64,000 bases of DNA from Pestalotiopsis fici W106-1 (Eukaryota > Ascomycota > Sordariomycetes > Amphisphaeriales > Sporocadaceae), in assembly GCF_000516985.1 (NCBI RefSeq), contig NW_006917091.1, positions 6,611,521 through 6,675,520 on the forward strand. Reading direction: 5' to 3'. Each line of letters starts with the position of its first letter. The stretch's first letter is position 1. Below the pieces are notes generated by a model. It saw only the letters and a program-made list of their open reading frames with translations, made no database searches and was not told the DNA's origin. Shown piece by piece: positions 35,895-49,293 of the stretch. A program made the translations under genes and the position numbers.

Positions 35895-38800
35895 AGCCCC
35901 TTCCTTTTTGCCTGGTTGCAGATATTGATAAGGAAGGATGGGGGGTTGGCCCCAAACTTAAGCCGAGTCAGATTCTAGAAAGAAAGAAAAATAGTACCCG
36001 GCAAAATGCAGTGTGACACCAAAAAAAGAATCAAACTGCCTGCCCCTTGAAAGATAATGCGTGTTTGTATTTACTTTGGTTGGCGCAAAAGTATACCAAA
36101 GAGATTGGATAGTATAACGTCGGCCTCGCGTAAAGGTAAGGCGCGGGGTGTGTTATATCTGGCAGATTAAGGTATGTTGAATATGCAGGCCGAAAAGGGA
36201 GAATTTCTTCACACAACTTGCTTGGGTTTCCGCCCGGACGGTAACATTGGCAGCCGGCAGACCCAGAATGATGGGAATGTTTCTAGAGTCAATGAAACCC
36301 TCTTTTTTTTTCTCTCTCTCTCTTTTCTTTTTGCCTTCAGACTTTCAAAGGCGAGTTCTTGAGCAAAAAGCGCGAAAAGGCTTTTCACGATTCCAGTTGA
36401 GTGGCACACAAGAGGAATTCAAGTTCCAGCCGACAGCATTCACCAGAGTCACGCAATCAGCTGGGAACTTTTCCTCATGTCAACACCTCAAAGAGTGATT
36501 TCCCCCTTCCAGAGGTGAGTCAATGAGTCTGGTGGTACTCTCCTTTTTTGTCTGCGGGGTGGGAATTCAAAACAGAATTGGAAGCAAGGTGAGAGTTGAA
36601 AGAGAAAGAGGAAGAAAAGAGTCGTCGACAATGATTTGTTTAGGCTGCATGATCCCCTGACTGAAAAGGGAATTGCTCAACATCTTGGCGCGGAGACGAG
36701 GATCATCTTACCGGTACGCAGTAAAGACATTGGTTAGCGGACCGCGAAGCTATCAGATTGCATCTTACCCAGCAGAAACAGCTGAACCAATGCATGTAGC
36801 CGACAAGTATCAGGGGCTCTTTTTTCCCCCATCTGCGCTGAGATAAACCCTCTTTGGAGTTGCATTCAAACGTGGGCAGCTGGGTGATTCTATTTTTAGA
36901 GACGTGCACGCATATCATCCCAAAAAAAAATTGCTGGGGCCCATCCATCAGCAGCAACTTGTCCCACCTCGTCGGTGTTATTGAGTGAGGCTTTTCTATC
37001 CTTGAGAAGAGGGGTTAACTGTGCCTTATGTACATTACTCTGTGCGTTGCCAGATTGCTGGGAACACTGATAACAGAGTACATTAACTTTCTCATGACCA
37101 AATGCAAAACCACAACTCAAATGGAAATGGCTCTCAGTCGTGGTAAAATTCCATGGACCTGAACTATATGAATGGCATTTCTTACACACAAGTTCTTTCT
37201 TTCACAGGTTTATACGAATACGCGGAAGGTTCTACATGAGCTGACCAACGGACGGAAGGGATCCTCTGTTTGATGCCCCGGGAGCAGCATTTTTGAGCTG
37301 TAAAATCTGCTGACTGCCCACTTTGTCCCTGGTTGTATGACCAGCATCTGATTGGGTTGATGCGTGCGTGAGGAGGGCCCTTATCGGGATTATTCGGCGT
37401 TAAGATATTACGATAAAGGCGAGATCTGATTGCCAAAGACTTGTGTGAAACAACAACTTCTTCCCATATGAGTATTAGTAGTATTGCTCGAGGGAGGAAA
37501 AAAAAAGCCACAGCTTTGAATGAATGGGTAGTAGCTGGTAGTGCTGTCCTCTTAAGTAAGTCAAGTTTTCACAGTGGATATACAGATTACCGACTGGCAA
37601 AATTCATGATCCGAAAGACGCCGGCGCAAAGGGTCCCGGAGATGAATTAAGGCACAGCACAAGCATTTCATAACACGGCACAATAGCGGCAGAACGGATA
37701 TTTGTTCCTGCCGTGAGAAGCTCGGTGGCACGGAAGTGCGGATGCACGCCTGGATCTTTTTGTATATAATGAAACGTAATGGTCCTTTGCTGAGGAAACT
37801 TCAGAGTGACGAGAGAATAGCGACCCTCAGCAGATGGCGCTTTTCTTTAAGCGGACGCTGACTCCCGCATTGTGCTGTATAGCGCAGGGAGACCTCCGAT
37901 GGTGGTACGTAAATGGATGCTGTTGGAGCCGGTCGGTCGCACCGAACAGTTTTTGTGTCACGATAATCGGCGGAATTTTTCGTCGTCGGACCCAGGCTTG
38001 CCGACGTCATTCGCATGATACCCAGTCCGTGATCAGCAAAGATTTTGTTTGAGTTGTGACATTGAGTGTTGGGCTAAGCAGTTGAAGTCTCGTGAGATGG
38101 GAAAGAAATCGTCACTGCATCAGAGTCGGGTGACGGTCCTTCCCTAGGCTAGAGCGCGGGAGAGAAGTGGGAAGAATGAGGATTGCGGAGATGTCAGAAT
38201 ACATGAATGTAGTAGCAAGCAGTCGTTTTTCTTCTTCCACCACGAGACGAGGCACTTGAGCTACGGACAACAGCCGCGGAGGCATCGTCAGGCTGGAGGC
38301 CGATACTGCGCTGAGAGGGGATTGCAGCCGCATCGTCGTCGGGTGGAAGATTGCATTACCGGCGTCGGCGGCTTTGGCAGAGCAAGGACAGGACAGGACG
38401 GGATGCTGGACTCTTGGGCTTAAGCGACTTTGGAGGACCCATTCAAAGGTCCAGTTATCAAGGAGTATCCTCGGCCAAAAATGACAATGACATCGGTGTT
38501 CTCGAAGCTCTCTGGTTGCTCTCTTTTTTAGTTTTCGGGACCCAAGCAGCCAAAGAGGCGAGAGGACCAGCCCCAAAAGAAAAGGTTCCCCCGCGAAATT
38601 ACCGTGCCACGATTCCACAATGATGACCCTTTCCCCAGGTCCGTTAGACTGCGGATTCCAGCTGCGAGGCCAACCCTGTCTAGCTGCTCCGGACGTAGCC
38701 AGCCAACGAGGCACGGAACCTTGCAACTTTCCCCACGCGCTTTCAGAGTTCCCACCATCCTCCGGTCCCCCAAGGCGAGACGGTCCGAAATGGCCCAAGC

Positions 38801-41800
38801 ACCCTTACTTGAATGGTTACTCGCTTCGGGATTTCTACACATGGCAAGGTCTAGCAAAAAGACCGGCTCGGGGAAGTCCATCCCTCGAGTGGACACACTC
38901 TCTTGTCAGTTTCCAGGGACTGGAAGCTGACAAGAAGAAACACACAAAAGTCGCTTGTTACGCGGTTGTGTGGGGGATGGGTTCACATTTCATTCTCTAT
39001 AGTAGTTTTGCTCGCTTTATAACCCAGGTATACTAGTATGAAGCCATCAAGGCTCCAACGGTGCAACTATAACAAGCGCTGACTGACCATGTCAAAACTC
39101 GGCCATGTTGCGTTCTACGTGATGTTATTAATTTCTGCTTGCTTACAGATGTTGCAGTAGTAGTGCGTATAGGGTACACTCGGTAGGTACAGTACTACGT
39201 ATGTAATTCTTCTTTTTGCCATCCAACTGCCGTAAAAGGAAACGTAGCCGGTGATCTTATACCGTTTCAAGCAGAAGGGTTGGAGAAGCAGCCGCAGAAG
39301 CGAGGATTCTAGTCCTCAACCCGAGACAATGCTCAAGAGAGGATGGGAGAAAAAGAGACGGCCGGGGATCGGTCATTCATTCCCCTTCGCAGCTCCACGG
39401 CTGACGTCTGGAGGGAGGATCAAAGAGCAAATGGACCCTCCTTGATCGTGATGTTATGTAACAAGTGCTCTCACAACAACAATCGTGATGATGAAAGAGG
39501 AGAGTATCATGAAATTGAGAAGAAGACACTGGCACTCGCGGCCAAGCCGAACAACCAAGGCACACACAATGAACAAGTATAGACTGGCTTTGGTCCGTAA
39601 CTGACTAATAGCATGGGGGATTCCTTTGAATGCACCCAGTCGCATATCAAGGTTTCTATTGCTGGGTAGCAAAGATTGGTTCTTGTTGAATGTCTTCTTC
39701 TCGAGAAACAGCGAGGGGAAACCAGAGCCAATCAAATGAAAAATTATCAATCGCTAGGGGAAGAAGAGCGAGGGGAGAAGACAGAAAAAAAAAAATCATG
39801 TTCCAATGTTTTGAGAATGGCCGGAGAAGGGCCGGGGTAGGGACGCTCTTGGTGGATCCCTTTTTTTTCGCGGGGAATTCTCTGTGACCCCCGAGACGAG
39901 CAAGTGGCCGAAATGGTCTGGACTCTTGGGCCCTTCTCTCTCTCTCGCTGTCCATTGGATCCCTCTCCAGATCCGCAGAAGACTTTCACTTTGAGACACA
40001 CATGACAGCTTATTACTTGGAGCAATGTTTATCAGAGACACAGTTTTCCTCGCGCCTCCACAAGCGGGAGAGAGAGCATCTGGCACGCTGGGTGTAGAAG
40101 CATTCATCAGCACTGTAACGACTAGCATGGTGATCTTTCCAAAGAGACCATGTTTTCCACCATAGGGCTGCTCATCATTTCGAGCTAGGTTCATAGCGCT
40201 GAGGCGCTCGCTGCCTTACCATGGAACTTCAACCAGCCAGCTCTGTCTGCTCTGGCTGGCTGGGTTTGTTTCTTTTCTATCCCCCGGGTGAGCCCATGAT
40301 GCCATTCGACATGACGATCAAACCCCCCTAGGAAGCACCGAGTGCACCGAGAGCACCGCCGCGCACTTCTCTGTCCAGGCGGCAGAACAGTGCCCGCGGT
40401 GCTGCCCAGGCAAAGTCCCACGCTGCGACCAGCGAGATAACGCAATAAGTAACGCCGAGTTTGACGGCTACATCGGCCTTATAGGAGTGCACATGATCAA
40501 TTCCGGATCCATATAGAGGGTCTATCTGAATCCACAAAGCAACTTGCTCGGCCGTTCATTTGTAAAGAATGGAAAAAATCCTCGTATCAACGTGATCCTG
40601 AAAGACAGAATAAGACCGCAAAGGGGACACAGAAAACAGCGACGTCGCTGATGAGCTCGACGAAGCTGTTGACGATGCTGTGCTCTGATAATCACCACTC
40701 ACAACACACTACCTACCTACCACACCCACTCGACCAACCAGCCACACCCCTTATTAGCAGTAGCATGGTGTGCGCGGCCTGGGCAGTCAGTCTATCGAAT
40801 GTAACGCCGAGATGCAAGTCAAGGGAAAACAAATGCCTGGAGGAGAAGTGCCGAACTCTCATTGCAGATCTCCCCTGGTGCTGTCTCTCGTATGCGACTG
40901 GCGAGCTTTCGAGCAGGGCCTATGTAATAATATAGTACGTTGCAGAAACTGATCTCGCCAGGCGCTCTCTGCCATTTAGGGGAATGCGACGCCAACTGTA
41001 GAAAGATCTATCTGTAGTAGCAGCATCACGTTGCACCACCATGTACACACGCAGAGCGAACGCGTACCAAAGGCTCCATGGTAGTATCTTGGCATCGGTC
41101 CTCCTTGTTTGGCACCTACCATCTGTAACATTGCTCGTGGAAAGCAAGCTCTAAGGTGGATGGCAGCTCCAGACCGTCCAAGTAGATGACTCGGCAGGAT
41201 TACTGCGTACAAAGGTAGGGTAGGTAGGAGGGCAGTCAGGCAAAAGATGTTCGGCGACACTCACGGCGCCTCGGAAGAGCCTTTTTGCTGCCAGAACTTC
41301 CAGGGAGAGACTCTCTTCTTCGGGTTCGTTTCGGTCCCATTCCGGTCATTGCTGACCAGCTTGGGCCGTCCGTCCATCAGGGCTCAGCGTCAGAAGAGAT
41401 AGAGAGGTGAAGGGCGCCGGCAAAAGCTTAATCATCATCTCCACAGTATTCGCTCCAAGGGGAGGGTGTACATCTAGAGCAATGACATGCATATAGTTGA
41501 GTCATGCACAGGTCTTGATACCATCGAAGCTGACACGGGAAGGCAGGCCCGAAAGCTTTCAATTTTCAGATGCCACTTGTATATGAAAGTGTAGGGAATG
41601 AGGGCACAAGCGGCAGCAACCCCAGGGCCCAGTCCCAAGCATAACATAATTCGCAAACGCCTCGACACGAAAAAAATCATGGAGAGGCAATTGGGGGTGA
41701 GCGAATACCACTAATACGCAAGACAGATGGTAGCCATCAAGCGCACCAGTAACAGTGAATACAATGGAGCAGTACCCTTGCGTTAATTCCTAATTCGATC

Positions 41801-44800
41801 AAAGCTCCTTGAAATCGCGGCTGGATGCAAGACGATATAAATCAAGTATGACCTCACACGACGCGAAAACCTACATGTCCCTTTGGCGAATTCAATGCAG
41901 ACAGACGCCCACTAGGTATAACCGTCCAAAAAAGAAACGTATTAAAGGACCGAGATATGCTTATTCCAAAATAAAGCTCACCTTTAATACAGCCGCAAGG
42001 CACAGAAAAGCCTTATGACTGATATAGTATAGAGTTTCGATGATAGGACACAACATTTGACTACTCTCGTTTGCGATATGATGAGCTGAGACATAGACAA
42101 GCATGGCATACATTTCTTGCCATCGCTTGCCATCCGTGTTTTATGCGGACCTAAGCTCTTATGACGGGCGATAGAATATGCCCGACTACTATATGCAATG
42201 GCACCATTATTCAGCAACGGGAACCCTTGTGATCAAAGAGGAGGTGCGGGATTGAAGTAGTGCCAGCGGGAAAGGGGAGGGGATAAATCATCAGACCCGA
42301 GATGCAATACTACTAGAGATACGTAAAATAAAATAGATGGAAGAAAAAAGATCGGAAAGAGAACCAAGTGGCAGCGGGTTTCTGATTAGGGTGTGTGTAC
42401 ATTAGAGTAGGCACCGGGTAGCATGTACCAACCATTTCTGGTGTCTATCAAACGGGCCCAAACAGGGACATCACTTGCTGGATCGTGCTGTCACCACCCC
42501 ACTATTTGACCGGCCAAATCGCCGTGGAGGAAAGACACTCGAGACACTCCTCTGACCTAAGGAACAGACTTTTTTTTCTTTCTTTTCCCTCTCCCCGATG
42601 TTTCCCTCTCTCTTTGCCAGACGTGGTGGCTGTACGTACTCCGTAGTTAAGGTACTTGGCCAGTCTTGCCCTGTTAGCCTCACTCATCACTTTCACTTTC
42701 GCCCTGTAAAAGTGATCTTCTACGTAGGGCAGCAATACCTAGATCAGCAGAGAGAGACTTTTATTAGAGGTAATATTCGAGCAATGATTCAAATGCACTG
42801 CTTTTAAGCTTTGTGTCGTTGCAAAAGTAAAGTTTACGGCCCGTGGCGAAATGCAACGAGCATGCAGCAGCAGCAGAAACTCTAGGAGGCGCGGCTCCTA
42901 TATTCAGACTATCAACTCGTGTCATTGCACGCGAAGAATCGCAAGTTGCAGCAGGGTTGCGCCACTACACATGCTATATCGTGCGTGAGCACATGGTACA
43001 TTAGTTGCAAAACGTGGTGCATTCAACCTCGACCGAGTAGTATAATGTGTGAACCTCATTCTCGGCCATTCTTTCTGAATCGTGCCACATTTGCAGTAAT
43101 CACGAATAGATTCACAAGTAGTACACCGGATCCTAACAATGTCAAACGCATTTGGGGCAAAGACATATGACTGGCGAATAATAACAAGATAAGCAGATCA
43201 TCTCCAGCAGACTCCAGCGACTCCAGGAGATGCGATGCTGAAGTGACAAGGACAGGCCCGTACTCCACGTTTTGATCAACCGGAAAGCCCCTCTCATCGA
43301 CCCTCACACCCGCCAGCACCCAGAATGGAGGAAGAGTGGCTCGAGTGGGCACCTCCATTCGCGTGGCAGAAACAGTTGTGCTCATCTCATCGCGGTTACT
43401 GTCCACCACTACGGCTAGAATCGTTTTGCTGTGACATGCGACATCATCGATGGCCAAAAGAAGAGGTCTTTTGTTTCAATCCCACCTACATTGGTTGGCT
43501 GGTTGGTGGTTCGCATACATACAGTCAATCAGTCTTCTATAATGGACTATAATGGCATATGCTTTATACTACGTTATATAGAGCACTTCATCACATTCAA
43601 GTTACATGGTAATTAGTCACGTTGCTTTGTTCAGTTCAGACATACACTACATAAATTGCCTGCATTGGATACATACACAGACACACACACACATTAAAAA
43701 GATTGATGACTGAGAGTGGTGGATATTGGGAGCGGCGGTCTCCCCCTGATCTGCTTACGCCCAGTGTCTTCCCCAGTGCTTGGAACCTTTTATCCAAACT
43801 GCACGCCCCCCATCCCATCTGCCAGTAACCCACGATCCGCCGCCGCCGCCGCCCATGCTGCCGAACAGATTAACGGTTGCCGCGAGCAAATGCCATGCTA
43901 ACCAACTAACCACACCCCTGGTAAGTTGGGTACCTACTTTGCCTGTAGGTTGGACTTTTTTCTTTTATTTTTCTTTCGCTTCTTTCCCTTTCGGATCGCC
44001 TCCCACTCCAGACTTTCCAGTTTTTCCCTCGCAAGTTACTTGGCAGCAAGCCAAAACCCACGTTCAGTCCGTAGTGGCGCCCACACCCCCCTTCTCCATT
44101 CTCGGCCTCTTTTTCCCCTTCTCCTCCACTGTCCCAGTCCCTCAGGCCCACTCGCACTGCTGCCAAGTCCAGCAGAAACAGAAAGCCAAGCCTGGCCATT
44201 TTTGGCTGGCCTCTGCTGTCTAAGGTTCCCTTCGTCTTGCCGCCCCAGAAAGTAAAGACGTCCGTTTCCCTCACCTCAGCCAGCCATTCGTGTCCCCGGA
44301 ACGAGACCTTGGCTTCTGAAAGAACGTCTCTTTTTCCCAACTCTTCTTATTACCATTCTTTTTTGGTTGTCTTCACACACACACACCTCTTTCATCGGTT
44401 GACTTCCCCTACTGGGTTGCCCAACTACAACATCCTGCTCTTCGACGGCCCAGGATCTTGAGTTCTTCCTTCCGACGTTCTCCCATCTGGCCCCCATCTC
44501 CGCGGTTTCCCAACTGCGACTGACCTGACCTGGAATCGCCCGTCTTGTTGGACTGCTAACTACCTTACTCTTCACGACGGAAAACATCAATCGTCACGAC
44601 GGCCGCTTGCACACTGCTGCAATAGGGACGAGTCAACTTTCTGGTGGCATTCTCAACTGATCTGGACCGTGGCCTTGGGGTCAAGTCGTCTCACTCGAAA
44701 TCAGGAGTCGCGCGCAGCACATTCCGACTTTGTTCTCGCATCGTCGACACCATACCCAGGACAAGTCACTGCGTCTGCTGGGGTTGTGTATCTGTATAGA

Positions 44801-45113
44801 GTCGGTTAGACGATAGCGTTAGGCGAGCCTATACGAAAATTAGTCCTCGGGTGGATCTGATTATAAGTAAAGGCACTATACGCTCTTTTTCCGTGGTCGG
44901 TTTCGAACACTCGGCGATCGATCAGTTGCTGCCCAACACCGTCGCACCTGGTTTACCTCATGTCTCAACATGTGTAGTTCTCGGCCTGTTCTTGTCGCCT
45001 TCAGCCCGTTAGTTCATCTGGCTTTTCCTGTCCTGTAAGGGGCAGTCGAGCGTCCGCCACCAGTGCATGCGTGCCTCGGTTGAGCGCCCTGCTCGACGCC
45101 ATAAACAGTCGCC
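35895..45113. other. Gene-poor 9.2-kb stretch upstream of the F-box gene
   Basis: No gene can be supported on either strand. The longest frames (for example 38112-38798 minus) lack domains, are crossed by equally long frames on the other strand, and have biased composition. Features seen: a (ca)n run at about 43679-43695, C/T-rich blocks at 36300-36335, 42568-42600 and 43956-44115, and several short oligo-A/T runs. The last 1-1.2 kb, strongly pyrimidine-rich, looks like a fungal core promoter plus long 5' UTR for the F-box gene. Confidence 0.5.
43676..43695 (+). repeat. (CA)n microsatellite
   Basis: acacagacacacacacacac, a simple dinucleotide run. Confidence 0.8.
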
Positions 45114-46772
45114 ATGGATCCTCCTCACGTCACCGAATTCGCCTCGGAGCGGTACTTTGAGAAGTTTAGACAGCTCGAGGGGAGGGAACAAGCGCAGTCT
45201 CTGGATGGCTCTGCCATTTCTCAATCTTCAACCTTTATTCTTCCCATTGGAAGAACGAAGGAAACAAAACAGTACACGCTCAACGAGCTAAAAGAGCTAA
45301 AGGAAAAAGAGAAGAAACGTGGAAACTTCAATTTACGCCATATCCTTCCCTCGCGGGCATCTGTGGACCATGACCACCGGCGCATATCGACCGATGCCAC
45401 CAACAAGAGGTCTGCGTTCCCCGTGTCTAGTGCCCATGTCCCCAAAATACTAAATCTTCACAGTGCCTCGTTCGACCAACTCTTCCTTGGGCTACCCAAC
45501 GAACTGAAGATTCAAATTATTGCACAACTACCTTTATCAGATATACTTAGTATGCGCGTGGCATCACGGTCATTTCACGAAATGGTATCACTCAACGAGC
45601 TTCCGATCACTCGACATCATATAGAACATCACATTCCGGCGTACGCATTGCGACTTTACCCGGTACCTCAGGCACCTCACGTCAATTTCCACTACTTGTG
45701 TGGATTATGGCATCGACTCCACGTGGCGGCGAAGCTGTCATTTTTAATCTGCGAATGGATCATGAAGGAGATCTTCTTGAAGAAGACAGATGCGCAACGA
45801 CGGGAATTTGCTCAGCAGCACGAACGCATGCGTCGCAGACTGATACCTCTCCTGTTTACAGTTTTCCACTTTTTCGAAACATATCGGGAGCTTCACCTCA
45901 AATTTGTGCAAGAACATGGATATGGACTGAACAAGATGCCGTACACGATCAACCCCATCGAAGCACAAATCATGGGCATGTACGACGACAAGACATTATT
46001 ACATGTACACCAAATATTCCCGGTAGTTGTGGCCTCGTTTGTTCGGCGATTACGGCCGCCATCGTACCAGGGACGATTTGAACGAACCATCAGGGGTTAC
46101 TTGAAGGACAAGCCGGCAGACGAGATATACGCCGCGGCATTGTGCGTAGGAGGTCTGCGACAGGTGGAAAGATTCTGGGAAATCAAGGGCTATTCTGCGC
46201 GAAGGGGGGCCGTGGACAGATGGTACAATGGGTTGACGAAGGAGACCCCATTTGAGCACACGCCGCCAATAGAACCTTCGACGACAAAATCCCGGCGCGG
46301 ATTCATGGGCATCCACCGAAAGAAATCAAGTTTCAATGTGAAGGACACCGCGGCCATGAACACGGGGGAGCAGATTCCTCCTCCGCTTTTCACTATACCT
46401 TCTCGACGAGGCTCAGATACTGGCCGGCGACTAAGCGACGCGTGGGGACCAGGAAGGCCCACGGACAGCGGCGTCTTTGATACGAGCATGGCTGCTGGCA
46501 TGCCCATGGGACCATTGCCTCGAGAACAGTCGCGACTGGTGACACCGGATGTCCCGATTCTACAGCACATTTGGGCACCGGCCGCGGAGAGCCTCATAAT
46601 GCAGAGGAGAATTGTGGAGAGACCACAAGATATCAAGCGTAATGCTCAAGTCATGCTAGAGTTGATTCGGGAGGACGGCGCTGCCATGGATGATGAGTGG
46701 TGGTATGGCACAGCAGCTCCCGAGTCGGTCCGCCCGCCCATGGAAGCCATTGAGGAGGACCCTATTGAATAG
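45114..46772 (+). CDS. F-box protein (possibly Frp1-like)
   Basis: A single-exon frame of 552 aa. Residues about 122-160 form an F-box (FDQLFLGLPNELKIQIIAQL then PLSDILSMRVASRSFHEMV), the motif that binds Skp1 in SCF ubiquitin ligases. Upstream is a charged region with a KELKEKEKKRGN helix. The middle (about 170-370) is helical, with YALRLYPVPQAPHVNFHYLC and a long helix containing LLFTVFHFFETYRELHL. The C-terminal third is disordered with SRRGFMGIHRKKSSF and SRRGSDTGRR basophilic-kinase-like sites. No WD40 or LRR repeats are seen. Length and layout resemble the Fusarium F-box protein Frp1 (needed for carbon-source use and pathogenicity), but this is from memory of its general layout and unverified. 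Start is the ATG in a good context (cgccATGG). Confidence 0.85.
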   Translation: MDPPHVTEFASERYFEKFRQLEGREQAQSLDGSAISQSSTFILPIGRTKETKQYTLNELKELKEKEKKRGNFNLRHILPSRASVDHDHRRISTDATNKRSAFPVSSAHVPKILNLHSASFDQLFLGLPNELKIQIIAQLPLSDILSMRVASRSFHEMVSLNELPITRHHIEHHIPAYALRLYPVPQAPHVNFHYLCGLWHRLHVAAKLSFLICEWIMKEIFLKKTDAQRREFAQQHERMRRRLIPLLFTVFHFFETYRELHLKFVQEHGYGLNKMPYTINPIEAQIMGMYDDKTLLHVHQIFPVVVASFVRRLRPPSYQGRFERTIRGYLKDKPADEIYAAALCVGGLRQVERFWEIKGYSARRGAVDRWYNGLTKETPFEHTPPIEPSTTKSRRGFMGIHRKKSSFNVKDTAAMNTGEQIPPPLFTIPSRRGSDTGRRLSDAWGPGRPTDSGVFDTSMAAGMPMGPLPREQSRLVTPDVPILQHIWAPAAESLIMQRRIVERPQDIKRNAQVMLELIREDGAAMDDEWWYGTAAPESVRPPMEAIEEDPIE

Positions 46773-47676
46773 GTCGACAAGGATTCTACCCAATGGCCAT
46801 CATCGCCTTTACGGCTAAACAATACGACACTACACAGGCATCACAATTTGCCTACAACACAAACACAAGTTCATTCGACATTCGGACATACTTCTCCTAT
46901 ACCCATCGGCGTGAGCATTTTCAGGCGTTATTTTCGGTGAAAGGTCGGAGCCGGGTCAGGGAATACGACTTGACCTTCTGGACCAGAGCGGCAATGGCGA
47001 ACTCAAAGGAGTTATCATTTTTTATCATTTGTTTCCTTGACATGGGTTGATACCTCAAACTTTTCCTTCTTGTCTTGAGTGGCGTGTAATCGTGCATCCA
47101 GGGGAAACGAAGGTCATGGACATACGAGTCCAAGACGGTCTTGTTTCAGCATGGGTTGGGGGATTAGATACCAATATTGAATAGCAGTGGCGTCGTCCGC
47201 TTCTTCTTTGTATGACATAACAATCAAGAGAATACCAAACATGGTATCAATTCACACACCCACCTTTCCATTGTATAAGACTGTCGTATTCATGGTCACC
47301 CGTGCTAACATTCGCTCGCTACACTGCTCATACCCCTTGATCACCTCATGGTATGGCTAGTACCAGGAAGGAAAAGATCAAAGGCAGTCACAGTATGGCG
47401 GCGATTAATTTGCGCCGATATTGCGAGGGATTGTTGCTTTTCCAACAAGGGACACAATAGCATTATGCACCCTCATGGTTGGCAAGGGACAAATCTCACA
47501 GGCACAGCTAGCGGATCCGGTCTTAAGCTCGCAACGGCCGCTTTGTCCGCGCACTAAACATGCTAGGTATATATCATATCACCTGCCAGCCTAGCACTTG
47601 GACTCCGTTTGCAACACACAGCCAAAAGAAAACACCACCAATCGACAATCAGTGAAACTACCACCTATTTTCGACC
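46773..47676. other. Intergenic between F-box gene and SDR-type gene
   Basis: About 900 bp. Holds the F-box 3' UTR and the promoter of the next gene. Nothing else supported. Confidence 0.55.
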
Positions 47677-48583
47677 ATGAAACTCGTCATCGGTGGCTCA
47701 ACCGGCTTTGTGGGGACGGAGCTCGTCCGCCAGGCTCTCCTGAACAAGGACGTGGACTCGGTCGTCGGACTGAGTCGCCGCGAGACCCCAGCGCCGGTGG
47801 ACCTGGACAAGGGTCGACTCAAGTCGGTCGTCTGTGATGATTTTACAACATACCCGGATGCCGTCAAGGAGGAATTGAGGGATGTTGACGCGTGTATTTG
47901 GTGAGCAGTCCCCCAATGACAACAGAGAATCGAAAAAGAGAGGGAAAAAGAGAGCAGAAAGGACTTACGGGAGGAAATCAGGACCATTGCCGTGACGCCC
48001 TCGAAACTCCAGACGGTGCCCCACGACGAAGCCATTCGCATCTCGTGCGACTATGCAATCACGGCTTTGCAGACGCTGGCGTCGCTCCGGCAAAGCAGTG
48101 GTGGTGAGGGAAATGGCAAGCCGTTGCGCTTTATCCTCATGACGGGCCATTTTACGCCTCGGACCCCGGCCGAGGTGCACCCGCTCTTGAAGGAGCGTGG
48201 TATGAGCGAGTATGGCCTGGCGCGTGTGAGTAACCCTACTTTTTTTTTTTTCCTTGCTCCAACTCGTTACCATTTGGTCATCTATCCGTCTCGAACTTTA
48301 AAGGGCTCACGATTTCTTGTCTTCGTGAGACCAGGGCGCGTCCGAGGTCAAGACGCTCGCATTTGCGCAGCAATCGGGAGCCACCGTGGAGGCCGCAGTC
48401 GCCAAGCCGGGCATGATTGTGGCGCCCGGCGTGGAGCGTCGCAATGTCCCCGGGATACCAGAGGTGGCGCTGCGCGACGTGGCTGCCGCCTTGTTGGATC
48501 AGGTCGTGAATGGTCTGGAAAAGGATACCCTGAGCAACGACGACCTGGTCAGGATTGGGCAAAAGGTTTTGGCGGGGCCGTAA
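47677..48583 (+). CDS. NAD(P)-binding Rossmann protein, atypical SDR (HTATIP2-like)
   Basis: Exons 47677-47900, 47982-48225 and 48335-48583 (238 aa). It starts MKLVIGGSTGFVGTELVRQA, where GGSTGFVG is the dinucleotide-binding loop of extended/atypical SDRs, and GLSRRE follows the second strand. CIWTIAVTPSK crosses intron 1. Residues about 120-145 (LRFILMTGHFTPRTPAEV) stand where the catalytic region would be; I see no clear YxxxK pair except SEYGLAR. It ends with a GVERRNVPGIPEVALRDVAA segment. Substrate unknown. It lies 0.7 kb from the peptide-precursor gene, convergent to it, so a role in that cluster is possible but not shown. Confidence 0.8.
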
Positions 48584-49293
48584 AGGTGGAACATGGGAGT
48601 TTGTGAGCATGCTGAGATGTTTAGACTGTTGATGTAGTCGAGTATCGGAATATCCAGCTCTAAAGTACATCCGTCGCAATTCTGCAAGGACGTAGTCGTT
48701 GATATAATAGTGCAAAGTCGGGAGCTGACCCATAAACGTACTACATATGATGATGGCTGGATCCACTAAACCCAAGCCTCTAACCTAGGTACTTGAATGT
48801 GCCCTATCCGGCATGTGGAGCCGAGTATACGCTGGAATCGTGACCCACCTCTTACACACTCACACATACAACACATGTAGTCTTCATTCACATCTCTACT
48901 TTTACTCGCACATCATTATCCGCTGTGTCGTTGTATAATGATTATGCGGAGTAAAGTTCATGAGTAGACCAAGAAACGCTTTTTCAAGCAACATGTATCA
49001 TTCGCATCATGGTAAGATTTTCCATTGCCCATTAATTTGATGTTGAATCGCTGTTCATATTAGAGGCAGGTATCTAACTAGGAGCACAACACGGATGTTG
49101 AAGTCAAGTGTCATGACCTTGAAAGCCCAATAGCACAAATCTCATTGTTGCAATTGTAGCCCGTCAAAAGATAGCGGCGACAAACAATTGCTGCGCTTTC
49201 GATCCCCATGACCCTTTTGTGGCATGTGTTCAATTCTGTTTGCCCCACACAAGTTTTCAGTCGTCTGGGCGTTCTGGTCAATACATGTGGCAC
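48584..49293. other. Convergent intergenic region at the left edge of the peptide cluster
   Basis: About 700 bp between the SDR stop and the precursor stop. AT-rich; no gene seen. Confidence 0.55.

Noticed and set aside
38112..38798. 228-aa minus-strand open frame in the 9.2-kb empty region
   Set aside because: No ATG-context, domain or codon pattern support; overlapped by similar frames on the other strand.
13795..48790. Recurring CCTAGG-type palindromes in intergenic DNA
   Set aside because: The number seen is not above the roughly 16 copies expected by chance for a six-base palindrome in 64 kb.
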